Assembly: GCA_017537345.1 (NCBI GenBank)
Contig: JAFYKY010000017.1
Span: forward strand, 124,001-188,000
Length of the DNA: 64,000 nucleotides
Origin: Clostridia bacterium
GTDB lineage: Bacteria > Bacillota > Clostridia > Oscillospirales > CAG-382
Reading direction: 5' to 3'
A model generated the notes under the pieces. That model searched no databases. It had not been told where the DNA came from and worked only from the letters and a program-made list of their open reading frames with translations. The translations under genes were made by a program, and so were the position numbers. This document shows positions 34,361 through 41,803 of this stretch, piece by piece (position 1 is the first letter of the stretch; each line of letters starts with the position of its first letter).

Positions 34361-34394
34361 ACCGCAGAGAGAACAGTGATATCTCTCTGCGGTA
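34361..34394. terminator. Terminator between convergent genes
   Basis: ACCGCAGAGAGA 34361-34372 pairs with TCTCTCTGCGGT 34382-34393. The minus-strand copy is followed by TTTTTAC, so it mainly serves the GH3 gene. Confidence 0.75.
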
Positions 34395-34449
34395 AATTGC
34401 ATTTGACTGTTTGAAAGCTAAATCAGTCAATTTATATTATTGCAGCCTT

Positions 34450-37125
34450 TTAATATATGGTAACCTTATGCACCTTTACCTTATCGGTATCCGACATAAA
34501 GGTCATTTCGTTGTTGCCTTCCAAAAGGCTTATAAGACGGTATTCGGTAATTATCTTTCCGTCTGTACCGCCTACTGTGTAAGTAGCGGCGTTATGCCAG
34601 GTGATAATAAGCTGTATATCCGTCTGGGTAAGCGCGGGAGTCGTGGAGGAAAGTTCAACGGCAATTACGGCACGGCGTGCGTTGGGGGAATTGTAAACTG
34701 CCTTGTAATCCACAACCTCGGTAGTAAATACGGATTCTTTACCTTCAACAAGGCTCTTGGGATCTTCTGTACCGTAGCCCTCACGCATTGCTTTAAAGGA
34801 AAGGCTGTCAAGTGCGTAGGTGCAAAGATGCTCTGCGCATATACCAAGCTGTGCTCTTGTCAGCTCGCCGTTTTCAAGGCTTACAGCAAGGTTATCGTCT
34901 CTGGTTTCCGCATCTGAGCAAACCATATAAACGTCATTCTGAGCCTTTACCATAGCCTTAAGATTGGTAGTGCCTCCCTTGCCGTCGTCACCGGTGATCT
35001 TTGCCCACCAGTCGCTCATTACAAAGCCGTCAAAGCCGAAATCATCACGAAGGATGCCGATACACAGATCTGCGTTTCCTGCCGCCCATTCGCCGTTTAC
35101 GGGGTTGTAGGAGGTCATTACGGCGCGTACGTTGCTTTCCGTTACCGCAATAAAGAAGGGGAACGCATATATTTCTCTTACCGCACGCTCGGACAATACC
35201 GCGTCAACGTCGTGGCGGGATTTTTCCTGGTTGTTTGCAAGGAAATGCTTGATAGTTGCGGAAACACCTGCGTTATCAAGACCTCTGCAAACTGCGGCAC
35301 ACATTTTACCTGCCAGCAGGGGATCTTCGGAGAAATATTCAAAGTTTCTTCCACACATAGGGTTACGGTGAATGTTGGTACCGGGACCGAGCAGAATATC
35401 AACAGCGTAGGAAGCAAGCTCGTTACCGCAGTGAACGTACATAGCCTCCGCCAATTCGGTGTTCCAGGTTGCGGCGATAGCGGTAGCATCGGGGTAGGAG
35501 AAGCACTTTGCATCACTTACCATACGGATGCCGGAAGGGCCGTCTGTACAGCACATAACGGGTATCTTCTTTTGAGCAAGAGGCTTTGTAACGCCGCCGA
35601 AAGCCGCGCCCGTGCCGGGAGTGACCTTGGGGCTGTTCATACCTTCGCCGCGTACTATACAGCAAAGCTCCTTGTCGGTAAGCTGTGCGATAAAATCACG
35701 CATAGTTGCTTTTTTATCTGCAACGTCAAAAAGGGTAATCCCCTTATCGCCGGTGAAGGGAAGCTCGGGAAGTTCGGGAAGTACGAATTTATTCTGTCTT
35801 ACAGGTACGTCTTCAAAAGCTACTGCGCCCTCCGCGTTGTAAAAACGTGTGAATTCACGTACGGGAGCCAAAGCGGAAACGCACTGCTTCAGAACCTTGG
35901 TTTCTTCAAGAACGGTTTTGTATACCTCCGCGGTGTTGAGGGAAGAATCACCTATACTGTAAACGTATTCGCCCTTTTCAAGCAGGTAGCAGAAACGGTT
36001 GCCCGTTTTGCCGCTGTCATCATAAGAAGCGATCACACGCTCGGGTACGGAAATTACTCCTTCACAGCTTTCGCCGGGAGCCAGCAGGGGAGTCTTATAA
36101 AAACCGCACAGAACGCTTTCGGGTTTGCCCAAAACGCCCTGAGGCTGTCTGCAGTAGCACTGAACTACCTGCTTGCCGCTGTAATTACCGATGTTTTTCA
36201 CGGTAAAGCTTATATCGACCGTGCCGTTTTGAGCCTTTACGCCGTTAGTGCTTATTTCGAATTCGGTATAGGATAAACCAAATCCGAAGGGATATGCAAT
36301 ATCCTGCTTTGCAAAGGTGTTGAAATAACGGTAGCCGACATAAATATCTTCCTGATACAGATTGTATTCGGTGCCGCCGTAATTTCTTGCAGAGGGTACC
36401 GCTTCGGGAGAAGCCGCAATGGTATCGGGCAATTTTCCGCTGGGGGATACTTTACCGCAAATAACCTGCGCGGCGGCTTTTCCGCCCATCATACCCGCCT
36501 GCCAGAGATACAGCACGCTGTCAATATCGTATTTCTTTACCCAGGACATATCCATAACACCGCAAACGTTAAGTAAAACGCATACTTTGGAGAAGTTACG
36601 GCGTATAACGGAAAGATTGCTTTCTTCCGTTTCGGAAAGGAAGTAGCTTCCCGCTACAGGGGCGCAGTCCTTGTCCTCTCCGGCGGTACGGGCGATGATT
36701 ATTACCGCCGTATCGCATCTTTCGGATGCGGCTGTAACGAATTCCTCTGTAAGCGCCGGCTCTTTCTGGGACCAGGGATGTGTCCAGCCGTTATCGGGAT
36801 CATAAGGGTTTTCTTTAACAAACTCATCGTAAAGCGTTTCGGTTTCTTTATCGAGCAAAACGTCTTCTTCTTTAAGCGAATCGGCTATATTGGTAACGTA
36901 AGGGGGAGCTACTCTTCCGCCGCTTCCCGTACCGGAAACAAAATAATCCTTTTGCATTCTGCCAAACAGACAAACTTTTTCATTTTCCTTTAAAGGAAGA
37001 CAATTTTTGTTATTTTCCAGCATTACAATGGCTTCCGCGGCGCACTGAAGCGCTTCGGTGGCGGACTGGGCGTATTCGTATTTTTTAACGCCGGTAAGAT
37101 ATTCAAACGCATTTTTAACGTTCAT
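34450..37125 (-). CDS. Glycoside hydrolase family 3 protein with swapped domain order
   Basis: This 891-residue cytoplasmic enzyme, probably a beta-glycosidase, has no signal peptide. The alpha/beta sandwich half comes first (LPLKENEKVCLFG, then QAGMMGGKAAAQVICGKVSPSGKLPDT-type block). A fibronectin-III-like domain follows (GKQVVQCYCRQP), and then the TIM barrel with CTDGPSGIR, KHFLANNQE and the nucleophile motif VMSDWW (Asp705). In most GH3 enzymes the barrel comes first; this reversed order is known in some rumen bacterial beta-glucosidases. The ATG at 37125 is preceded by AGAGGTG. The substrate is uncertain. Confidence 0.9.
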   Translation of the reverse strand: MNVKNAFEYLTGVKKYEYAQSATEALQCAAEAIVMLENNKNCLPLKENEKVCLFGRMQKDYFVSGTGSGGRVAPPYVTNIADSLKEEDVLLDKETETLYDEFVKENPYDPDNGWTHPWSQKEPALTEEFVTAASERCDTAVIIIARTAGEDKDCAPVAGSYFLSETEESNLSVIRRNFSKVCVLLNVCGVMDMSWVKKYDIDSVLYLWQAGMMGGKAAAQVICGKVSPSGKLPDTIAASPEAVPSARNYGGTEYNLYQEDIYVGYRYFNTFAKQDIAYPFGFGLSYTEFEISTNGVKAQNGTVDISFTVKNIGNYSGKQVVQCYCRQPQGVLGKPESVLCGFYKTPLLAPGESCEGVISVPERVIASYDDSGKTGNRFCYLLEKGEYVYSIGDSSLNTAEVYKTVLEETKVLKQCVSALAPVREFTRFYNAEGAVAFEDVPVRQNKFVLPELPELPFTGDKGITLFDVADKKATMRDFIAQLTDKELCCIVRGEGMNSPKVTPGTGAAFGGVTKPLAQKKIPVMCCTDGPSGIRMVSDAKCFSYPDATAIAATWNTELAEAMYVHCGNELASYAVDILLGPGTNIHRNPMCGRNFEYFSEDPLLAGKMCAAVCRGLDNAGVSATIKHFLANNQEKSRHDVDAVLSERAVREIYAFPFFIAVTESNVRAVMTSYNPVNGEWAAGNADLCIGILRDDFGFDGFVMSDWWAKITGDDGKGGTTNLKAMVKAQNDVYMVCSDAETRDDNLAVSLENGELTRAQLGICAEHLCTYALDSLSFKAMREGYGTEDPKSLVEGKESVFTTEVVDYKAVYNSPNARRAVIAVELSSTTPALTQTDIQLIITWHNAATYTVGGTDGKIITEYRLISLLEGNNEMTFMSDTDKVKVHKVTIY

Positions 37126-37149
37126 AAATATAATCACCTCTTGCGGTAT

Positions 37150-37178
37150 ATTGTACCATTAACTTTCCGTATAGTCAA
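37150..37178 (-). promoter_or_regulatory. Promoter of the GH3 gene
   Basis: On the minus strand TTGACT (plus 37173-37178) and TACAAT (plus 37150-37155), 17 bases apart. Confidence 0.7.
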
Positions 37179-37200
37179 TGAGAATATTAACAAAATAGTG

Positions 37201-37229
37201 TTGATTTGTTTTGTACATAGTGTTATTAT
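37201..37229 (+). promoter_or_regulatory. Promoter of the hemolysin III gene
   Basis: TTGATT 37201-37206 and TATTAT 37224-37229, 17 bases apart. It is divergent from the GH3 promoter. Confidence 0.65.
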
Positions 37230-37258
37230 ATATACCATAACATCTTGGAGGTAATCTC

Positions 37259-37927
37259 TTGAGAACAAAGCTTTCTGACCGTGTCCTTCCCACCTATACC
37301 AAGGGTGAGGAAATATTCAATATGGTGTCCCATATCGTAGGAGGCGCATTTGCCGTATTCGTGCTGGTTTCGGGAATACTTATTTCCGCCTTTAAAGGAA
37401 GCGTTTACGGCGTGGTAACATCATCCGTTTACGGCGCCGCTATGATCTTGCTTTACTGTATGTCCAGCATTTACCACGGGTTAAAGCCGGGAATAGCCAA
37501 AAAGGTTTTGCAGGTGCTGGATCATTGCACCATATATCTGCTTATTGCGGGAACTTATACTCCCATCCTGCTGTGCGCGTTACGCCCTGCGTATCCCGTT
37601 ATCGCCTGGGTGGTGTTCGGTATCGAATGGGGATGCGCCGCGTTGGCGATCACTCTTACCGCAATAGATCTAAAGCAATACCGTGTGTTTTCAATGATAT
37701 GCTACGTTATGATGGGTTGGGCAATAATCTTTGCCGTCGTTCCCACTATCGAAGTGCTTACCTTGCCCGGATTTTTATACGTACTTGGCGGCGGAATTTT
37801 GTATACCATCGGCGCCGTGCTTTACGGGTTGGGTAAAAAACGCAGATATATGCACAACGCTTTTCACGTGTTTGTTATAGGAGGAAGCGTACTTCAGTAT
37901 TTGGGTATAGCTTTATACGCACTGTAA
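37259..37927 (+). CDS. Hemolysin III (PAQR) family membrane protein
   Basis: This 222-residue protein has seven predicted membrane segments. The family blocks are visible: YTKGEEIFNMVSHIVGGAFA at the N terminus, YHGLKPGIAKKVLQVLDHCTIYLLIAGTYTP in the middle, and a C-terminal HNAFHVFVIGGSVLQY with paired histidines. The family is named after a hemolysin, but most bacterial members have unknown roles in membrane homeostasis. A TTG start is used, with TTGGAGG about seven bases upstream. The thioesterase gene follows after 12 bases, so the two are probably co-transcribed. Confidence 0.88.
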   Translation: MRTKLSDRVLPTYTKGEEIFNMVSHIVGGAFAVFVLVSGILISAFKGSVYGVVTSSVYGAAMILLYCMSSIYHGLKPGIAKKVLQVLDHCTIYLLIAGTYTPILLCALRPAYPVIAWVVFGIEWGCAALAITLTAIDLKQYRVFSMICYVMMGWAIIFAVVPTIEVLTLPGFLYVLGGGILYTIGAVLYGLGKKRRYMHNAFHVFVIGGSVLQYLGIALYAL

Positions 37928-37939
37928 AGGAGAAATTTT

Positions 37940-38311
37940 ATGTTAAAATCCGGTTTGAAAAACAGCGTTGCCATCACCGTAACCGAAGAGCTTTCCGCAA
38001 AGAATATGGGAAGCGGCAGTCTGGATGTGCTCGCAACTCCCGCCCTTATTGCGGGAATGGAAAACGTGTGTATGAACTGCGTACAGCCTTTTCTTGAGGA
38101 GGGCTCTACCACTGTTGGAACCAAGGTCAATGTTTCCCACCTTGCCGCAACTCCTCTGGGTGATACGGTTACATACAGCTGTGAGCTTATAGAAATAGAC
38201 AGACGCCGTTTGGTTTTTACCGTTCAGGCTTTTGACAGTAAAGGAAAAACAGGGGAATGCACACACGAAAGATTTATCGTGGATATCGGACGTTTTATGT
38301 CCAAACTTTAA
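37940..38311 (+). CDS. Thioesterase-family (FlK-like) protein
   Basis: This 123-residue hot-dog fold protein resembles fluoroacetyl-CoA thioesterase-type members, with ATPALIAGMENVCMNCVQPFLEEGSTTVGTKVNVSHLAATPLG covering the helix and the substrate-facing threonine region. Most bacterial members hydrolyse small acyl-CoAs; the substrate here is unknown, and fluoroacetate is not implied. AAAGGAG precedes the ATG. It follows the hemolysin III gene closely and is likely in its operon. Confidence 0.85.
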   Translation: MLKSGLKNSVAITVTEELSAKNMGSGSLDVLATPALIAGMENVCMNCVQPFLEEGSTTVGTKVNVSHLAATPLGDTVTYSCELIEIDRRRLVFTVQAFDSKGKTGECTHERFIVDIGRFMSKL

Positions 38312-38362
38312 TGAAGTAAAGTTGAACAATTCTTGCCGTTAATAGTTTGTACAATATTACTC

Positions 38363-38390
38363 TTGAAAATGTTCATAATTTTGATATAAT
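38363..38390 (+). promoter_or_regulatory. Promoter of carD
   Basis: TTGAAA 38363-38368 and TATAAT 38385-38390, 16 bases apart. Confidence 0.7.
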
Positions 38391-38434
38391 AAATTTAGGG
38401 TATTTTACAAAAAACGGAAAGGACGTGGCGAACT

Positions 38435-38935
38435 TTGTTTTCAAAGGGTGAATATGTGGTATATGCCGTTAACGGTGTATGTCTTATAGAAGAAATAGGA
38501 CCAATGCGTAACTCGGAAGAAGATGATAAAACATATTATATTCTTCGTCCGCACAATAATCCCGCTTCGGTTTTGTACGTTCCCGTAGATAATCCTTTAC
38601 TGTGCGGCAAGATGCGTAACGTGTTTTCCAAGAATGAGTTTGATAATATCATAGCTCAGGTTAAGAATGAGCGTATGGAGTGGATTGACGACCGCAAAAA
38701 GCGTATTGCCTCTTTTAAAGAGATGCTTTTGCAGGGAGATACGAAAACGCTTATGCTTCTTGCAGACTGCATATACAGAAAAAGACTCGCGCTGAACACT
38801 GCTGGAAAACGTCTTTCGGATGCAGACGAGCATTTTTTCAGAGCCGCGGAGCGTATCGTGGAGGAAGAGCTTGCCTGGGTGTTGGGCACACAGAGATCCG
38901 GCGCATTGGAATATATTAACAGCGCATTATCATAA
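38435..38935 (+). CDS. carD: CarD-family transcriptional regulator
   Basis: This 166-residue protein has the CarD/CdnL/TRCF RNA-polymerase-interacting domain at its N terminus (FSKGEYVVYAVNGVCLIEEIG and YILRPHNNPASVLYVPVD) and a helical DNA-contacting C-terminal part. CarD proteins bind the polymerase beta subunit and stabilise open promoter complexes. A TTG start is preceded by GGAAAGGACG. The cytidylate-kinase-like gene follows 24 bases later and may share its transcript. Confidence 0.88.
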   Translation: MFSKGEYVVYAVNGVCLIEEIGPMRNSEEDDKTYYILRPHNNPASVLYVPVDNPLLCGKMRNVFSKNEFDNIIAQVKNERMEWIDDRKKRIASFKEMLLQGDTKTLMLLADCIYRKRLALNTAGKRLSDADEHFFRAAERIVEEELAWVLGTQRSGALEYINSALS

Positions 38936-38959
38936 ACTTTCTTAAACGGAGGTTATTTT

Positions 38960-39562
38960 ATGAAACCAAGCATACTTACCGTGGGAAGACAGTTCGGCAG
39001 CGGCGGAAGAACTATTGCCAAAAGCGTTGCGGAGCAGCTGGGAATTCCGTATTATGATAAAGAGATAGTAGAAAAAGTCGCCCTTGAAACCGGTTTTTCC
39101 GAAGAATACATAGAGCAGATCGGCGAGCACGCCCGCGGAAAGAGCGTGTGGTCGTATGCATTTTCAAACCCCGGCGTTCCCGGTGTTATGGGCGGTATGT
39201 CCGCTTCCGATTTTCTGTGGGTTATACAGAGAAAGGTCATTCTGGACCTTGCGGAAAAAGGTCCCTGCGTTATTGTCGGCAGATGCGCGGACAGGATATT
39301 GAAAGAGCGTGATGACGTACTCCGCGTGTTTATCCACGCATCCGATAAATTCCGCGCAGAGCGTATCGTCCGTCTTTACGGGGAAAGCGAACACAAGCCC
39401 GAAAAGCGTCTTGCGGATAAGGACGCAAAGCGCCGTGCCCATTATAAGCATTATACCGGCGAAGAATGGGGCAATTCCCTGAATTACCATATGTGCCTTG
39501 ACAGCGGTGTGATCGGTATCGAAAAATGCGCAGAATACATAGTTTCTGTAATGAAAGATTAA
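38960..39562 (+). CDS. Cytidylate kinase-like family protein
   Basis: This 200-residue P-loop kinase-like protein shows ILTVGRQFGSGGRTIAKSVAEQLGIPYYDKEIV, the start of the cytidylate kinase-like family, and later VIVGRCADRIL. The P loop reads GRQFGSGGRT and lacks the usual GKS/T lysine, as is normal in this family. Members are common beside housekeeping genes in Clostridia, and their substrate is unproven. CGGAGG precedes the ATG. It lies in tandem with carD. Confidence 0.88.
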   Translation: MKPSILTVGRQFGSGGRTIAKSVAEQLGIPYYDKEIVEKVALETGFSEEYIEQIGEHARGKSVWSYAFSNPGVPGVMGGMSASDFLWVIQRKVILDLAEKGPCVIVGRCADRILKERDDVLRVFIHASDKFRAERIVRLYGESEHKPEKRLADKDAKRRAHYKHYTGEEWGNSLNYHMCLDSGVIGIEKCAEYIVSVMKD

Positions 39563-39567
39563 TAAAC

Positions 39568-39594
39568 AAAACCCCCGATATTATCGGGGGTTTA
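39568..39594. terminator. Bidirectional terminator
   Basis: AAACCCCCGAT pairs with ATCGGGGGTTT, with T and A tracts on both sides, between convergent genes. Confidence 0.8.
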
Positions 39595-39606
39595 ACTGTT
39601 ATACGG

Positions 39607-40605
39607 TCATATTATCTGCGTTACGGTCAACGTACCGTCCTTATATACGAATTTAATTTCCTTTCCCGCGTAGGAAAAGCCGTATTCCTTTTCCTCTTCT
39701 CTTTTGTAGGCGGGGCGGGGATCGTCACGCAAAGCGCCCAATAGTCCCTCCAGCTTGTCTGCGGGAAGCATTTCTTTTAATTCATCGGGTATGACCGCAT
39801 TCACGGAATAATCCTTTTTTTCATCCGCAAAGCCGCATACCGCCTCCGGCTTACTGTCGGTAAAAGACAGATAGGGCTTGATATCGTACACCGGCGTTCC
39901 GTCGCACATATCCATTCCCGCCACGTGCAATTCGCCTTTTTCTTCATCTATACTCAAAAGCTTTAAGCAGGACATACCCAAAGAATTCGGTCTGTATGGC
40001 GAACGGGTGGCAAAAACTCCCATTCGTGTGTTTCCGCCAAGACGGGGCGGACGCACGGTAGGGGACCATTCCTCTCTCTGCGCAAGGGAAAATCCCCAAA
40101 TCACCCATATGTGTGAATATCCGTCAAGTCCCTTAAGCGCTTCTTTTACACGGTATTCGGGTAAAAATTTAACGGTACCCTTTATCTCATCCACAAGTCC
40201 TCCTTGCCGCGGCAAGCCGAACTTTGTGGGAAAATCGTTTTTAACTCTGGCAATAATGCGTAATTCGGGGCCGGTAAGACGTATTCCCAAAGCCACCGTA
40301 CCGTATTTTGTTTCATCTTCTTCGGTATAGTATTCCCGCATACTTTCCGCAAGCTGCAGGGGTGAGAAGCGGCGGTATTCTCCTTCACATCCCAACTCGG
40401 AAAACAGTTCGAAAAAGCTTGAAAATACCTTTATATATGTTACGCTTACCTTAACGGTATCGCCGTTATCCCTGTTGGTGAAAACTATAGTATCGCCAAC
40501 GGAAATTTTTTTGCGCTTTTCGTCGTATAATCTGTATTCAACGGTTTTCGTGCCGTTGTAAATACTTGCAAAAGGCACGCTTGCAAGCATCATATTGTGA
40601 ATCAA
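39607..40605 (-). CDS. ASCH domain fused to tRNA m6t6A37 methyltransferase (TrmO)-like domain
   Basis: A 332-residue two-domain protein. Residues of about 1-110 are an ASCH-like beta-barrel (MMLASVPFASIYNGTKTVEYRLYDEKRKKISVGDTIVF), a fold used to bind RNA or nucleotides. Residues of about 115-332 match TrmO/YaeB: RVKNDFPTKFGLPRQGGL, then TRMGVFATRSPYRPNSLGMS and DMCDGTPVYDIKPYL. TrmO methylates the t6A37 base of tRNA. A TTG start at 40605, with GAGGTGG correctly spaced before it, gives the usual MIHxM beginning of ASCH proteins; a longer in-frame start has no ribosome-binding site. Stand-alone TrmO is the usual form. Confidence 0.85.
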   Translation of the reverse strand: MIHNMMLASVPFASIYNGTKTVEYRLYDEKRKKISVGDTIVFTNRDNGDTVKVSVTYIKVFSSFFELFSELGCEGEYRRFSPLQLAESMREYYTEEDETKYGTVALGIRLTGPELRIIARVKNDFPTKFGLPRQGGLVDEIKGTVKFLPEYRVKEALKGLDGYSHIWVIWGFSLAQREEWSPTVRPPRLGGNTRMGVFATRSPYRPNSLGMSCLKLLSIDEEKGELHVAGMDMCDGTPVYDIKPYLSFTDSKPEAVCGFADEKKDYSVNAVIPDELKEMLPADKLEGLLGALRDDPRPAYKREEEKEYGFSYAGKEIKFVYKDGTLTVTQII

Positions 40606-40625
40606 TTCTACCACCTCACAAAAGC

Positions 40626-40654
40626 ATTTTAACACACGTCTGCGCTTATTTCAA
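40626..40654 (-). promoter_or_regulatory. Promoter of the ASCH-TrmO gene
   Basis: On the minus strand TTGAAA (plus 40649-40654) and TAAAAT (plus 40626-40631), 17 bases apart. Confidence 0.65.
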
Positions 40655-40656
40655 TA

Positions 40657-40685
40657 TTGACTTTTTAACTCTGCTAATGTAAAAT
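40657..40685 (+). promoter_or_regulatory. Promoter of the SAM-fold gene
   Basis: TTGACT 40657-40662 and TAAAAT 40680-40685, 17 bases apart. It is back to back with the ASCH-TrmO promoter. Confidence 0.6.
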
Positions 40686-40711
40686 CGAGTAAAAGGCGGT
40701 GAACTTTCTTA

Positions 40712-41803
40712 ATGAAGCTTTTACTCTCATCGGCAGACGTTGCAAAAATAGAACGGCTTGAAAAAACTCGTAAAACCAATTTCCGTTTTACTTCACTTTT
40801 AAGCAGATATCTTAATCTGTTTTCGGATGCTGTGAAATACGAATACCTGCAGGAGCTGGTGGAGGATACGGGCGCAAGCGCGGAGGAAGCCTTTTGCGCC
40901 GCGCTAACGGTCATTCTGGGGCTGGATACACAAAACGAGGAAGACAGACTTATTATCCGAAAATACCTTCCCGGTTCAATAAAATGTCTTGATTCCTTTT
41001 ACTACCGTTCCAACCCGTATTACCGTACCGTTTCTTTTGAAGATGTTAAGAAAGACGAATGGGAATTAAAACAGCTTTCCGTCGCCCCTTACGAAGCCTT
41101 CGTGTATAACGATCCGATCCTTTTACCCGATTATACAGAGCTTCCCCGTATAGGGTTTTTCAGAGAAAGCTTTTCTTTCCCCGCAGTGCTTCAAAACGGC
41201 AGGGAATGGATGACACTTATGCCAAACGAAACCGCCACCTTGGAAAATGCGGTTAAAAATTGCTTTGGCAACGTGGTAACCTACGGCTTGGGGCTTGGCT
41301 ACTTTCCCTTTATGGCTTCCGCAAAGGAAAACGTAAAAAGCGTAACTGTCGTAGAAAAAGATAAAAAGGTAATAGAGCTGTTTACCCAAAATATACTGCC
41401 GCTGTTTCCCAACAAGGATAAGATAAGTGTGGTGTGCGAAGACGCTTTTTACCACGCAAAAAGCATACTTCCGAAAACCGATTGCGATTACGTGCTGGCG
41501 GATATCTGGCACGATGCGGGTGACGGACTTCCCATGTATCTTGAATTCCGCCGTCTCGCAAAGCTTACTCCCCGCATAAAGTGGGAATATTGGCTTGAGG
41601 AAACAATGATCTCCTACCTGCGCTGGCCCTTGTTCGGTGAGATATACAGAACCGTAAAAAGCGGTGAAGATCCAAAGCTTTTCGGCGATATGACAATAAA
41701 CGGCTTTACGGATATTCAAAAGATACTTTCTTTTGAATTCATAAAAGATAACGCGTGTGAAACAGGTAAGTTTTTAAATATATGGGAGGAAACGAAACAA
41801 TGA
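40712..41803 (+). CDS. Class I SAM-dependent methyltransferase/spermidine synthase-like protein
   Basis: This 363-residue soluble protein has a Rossmann core in its second half: VTYGLGLGYFPFMASAKENVKSVTVVEKDKKVIELF gives motif I and the acidic ribose-binding residue, and DYVLADIWHDAGDGLPMYLEF gives the motif IV region, as in spermidine-synthase-like folds. The N-terminal 170 residues are family-specific and of unknown function. The reaction cannot be stated. The TGA overlaps the ATG of the GH20 gene (ATGA), which couples their translation even though one protein is cytoplasmic and the other exported. Confidence 0.6.
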   Translation: MKLLLSSADVAKIERLEKTRKTNFRFTSLLSRYLNLFSDAVKYEYLQELVEDTGASAEEAFCAALTVILGLDTQNEEDRLIIRKYLPGSIKCLDSFYYRSNPYYRTVSFEDVKKDEWELKQLSVAPYEAFVYNDPILLPDYTELPRIGFFRESFSFPAVLQNGREWMTLMPNETATLENAVKNCFGNVVTYGLGLGYFPFMASAKENVKSVTVVEKDKKVIELFTQNILPLFPNKDKISVVCEDAFYHAKSILPKTDCDYVLADIWHDAGDGLPMYLEFRRLAKLTPRIKWEYWLEETMISYLRWPLFGEIYRTVKSGEDPKLFGDMTINGFTDIQKILSFEFIKDNACETGKFLNIWEETKQ

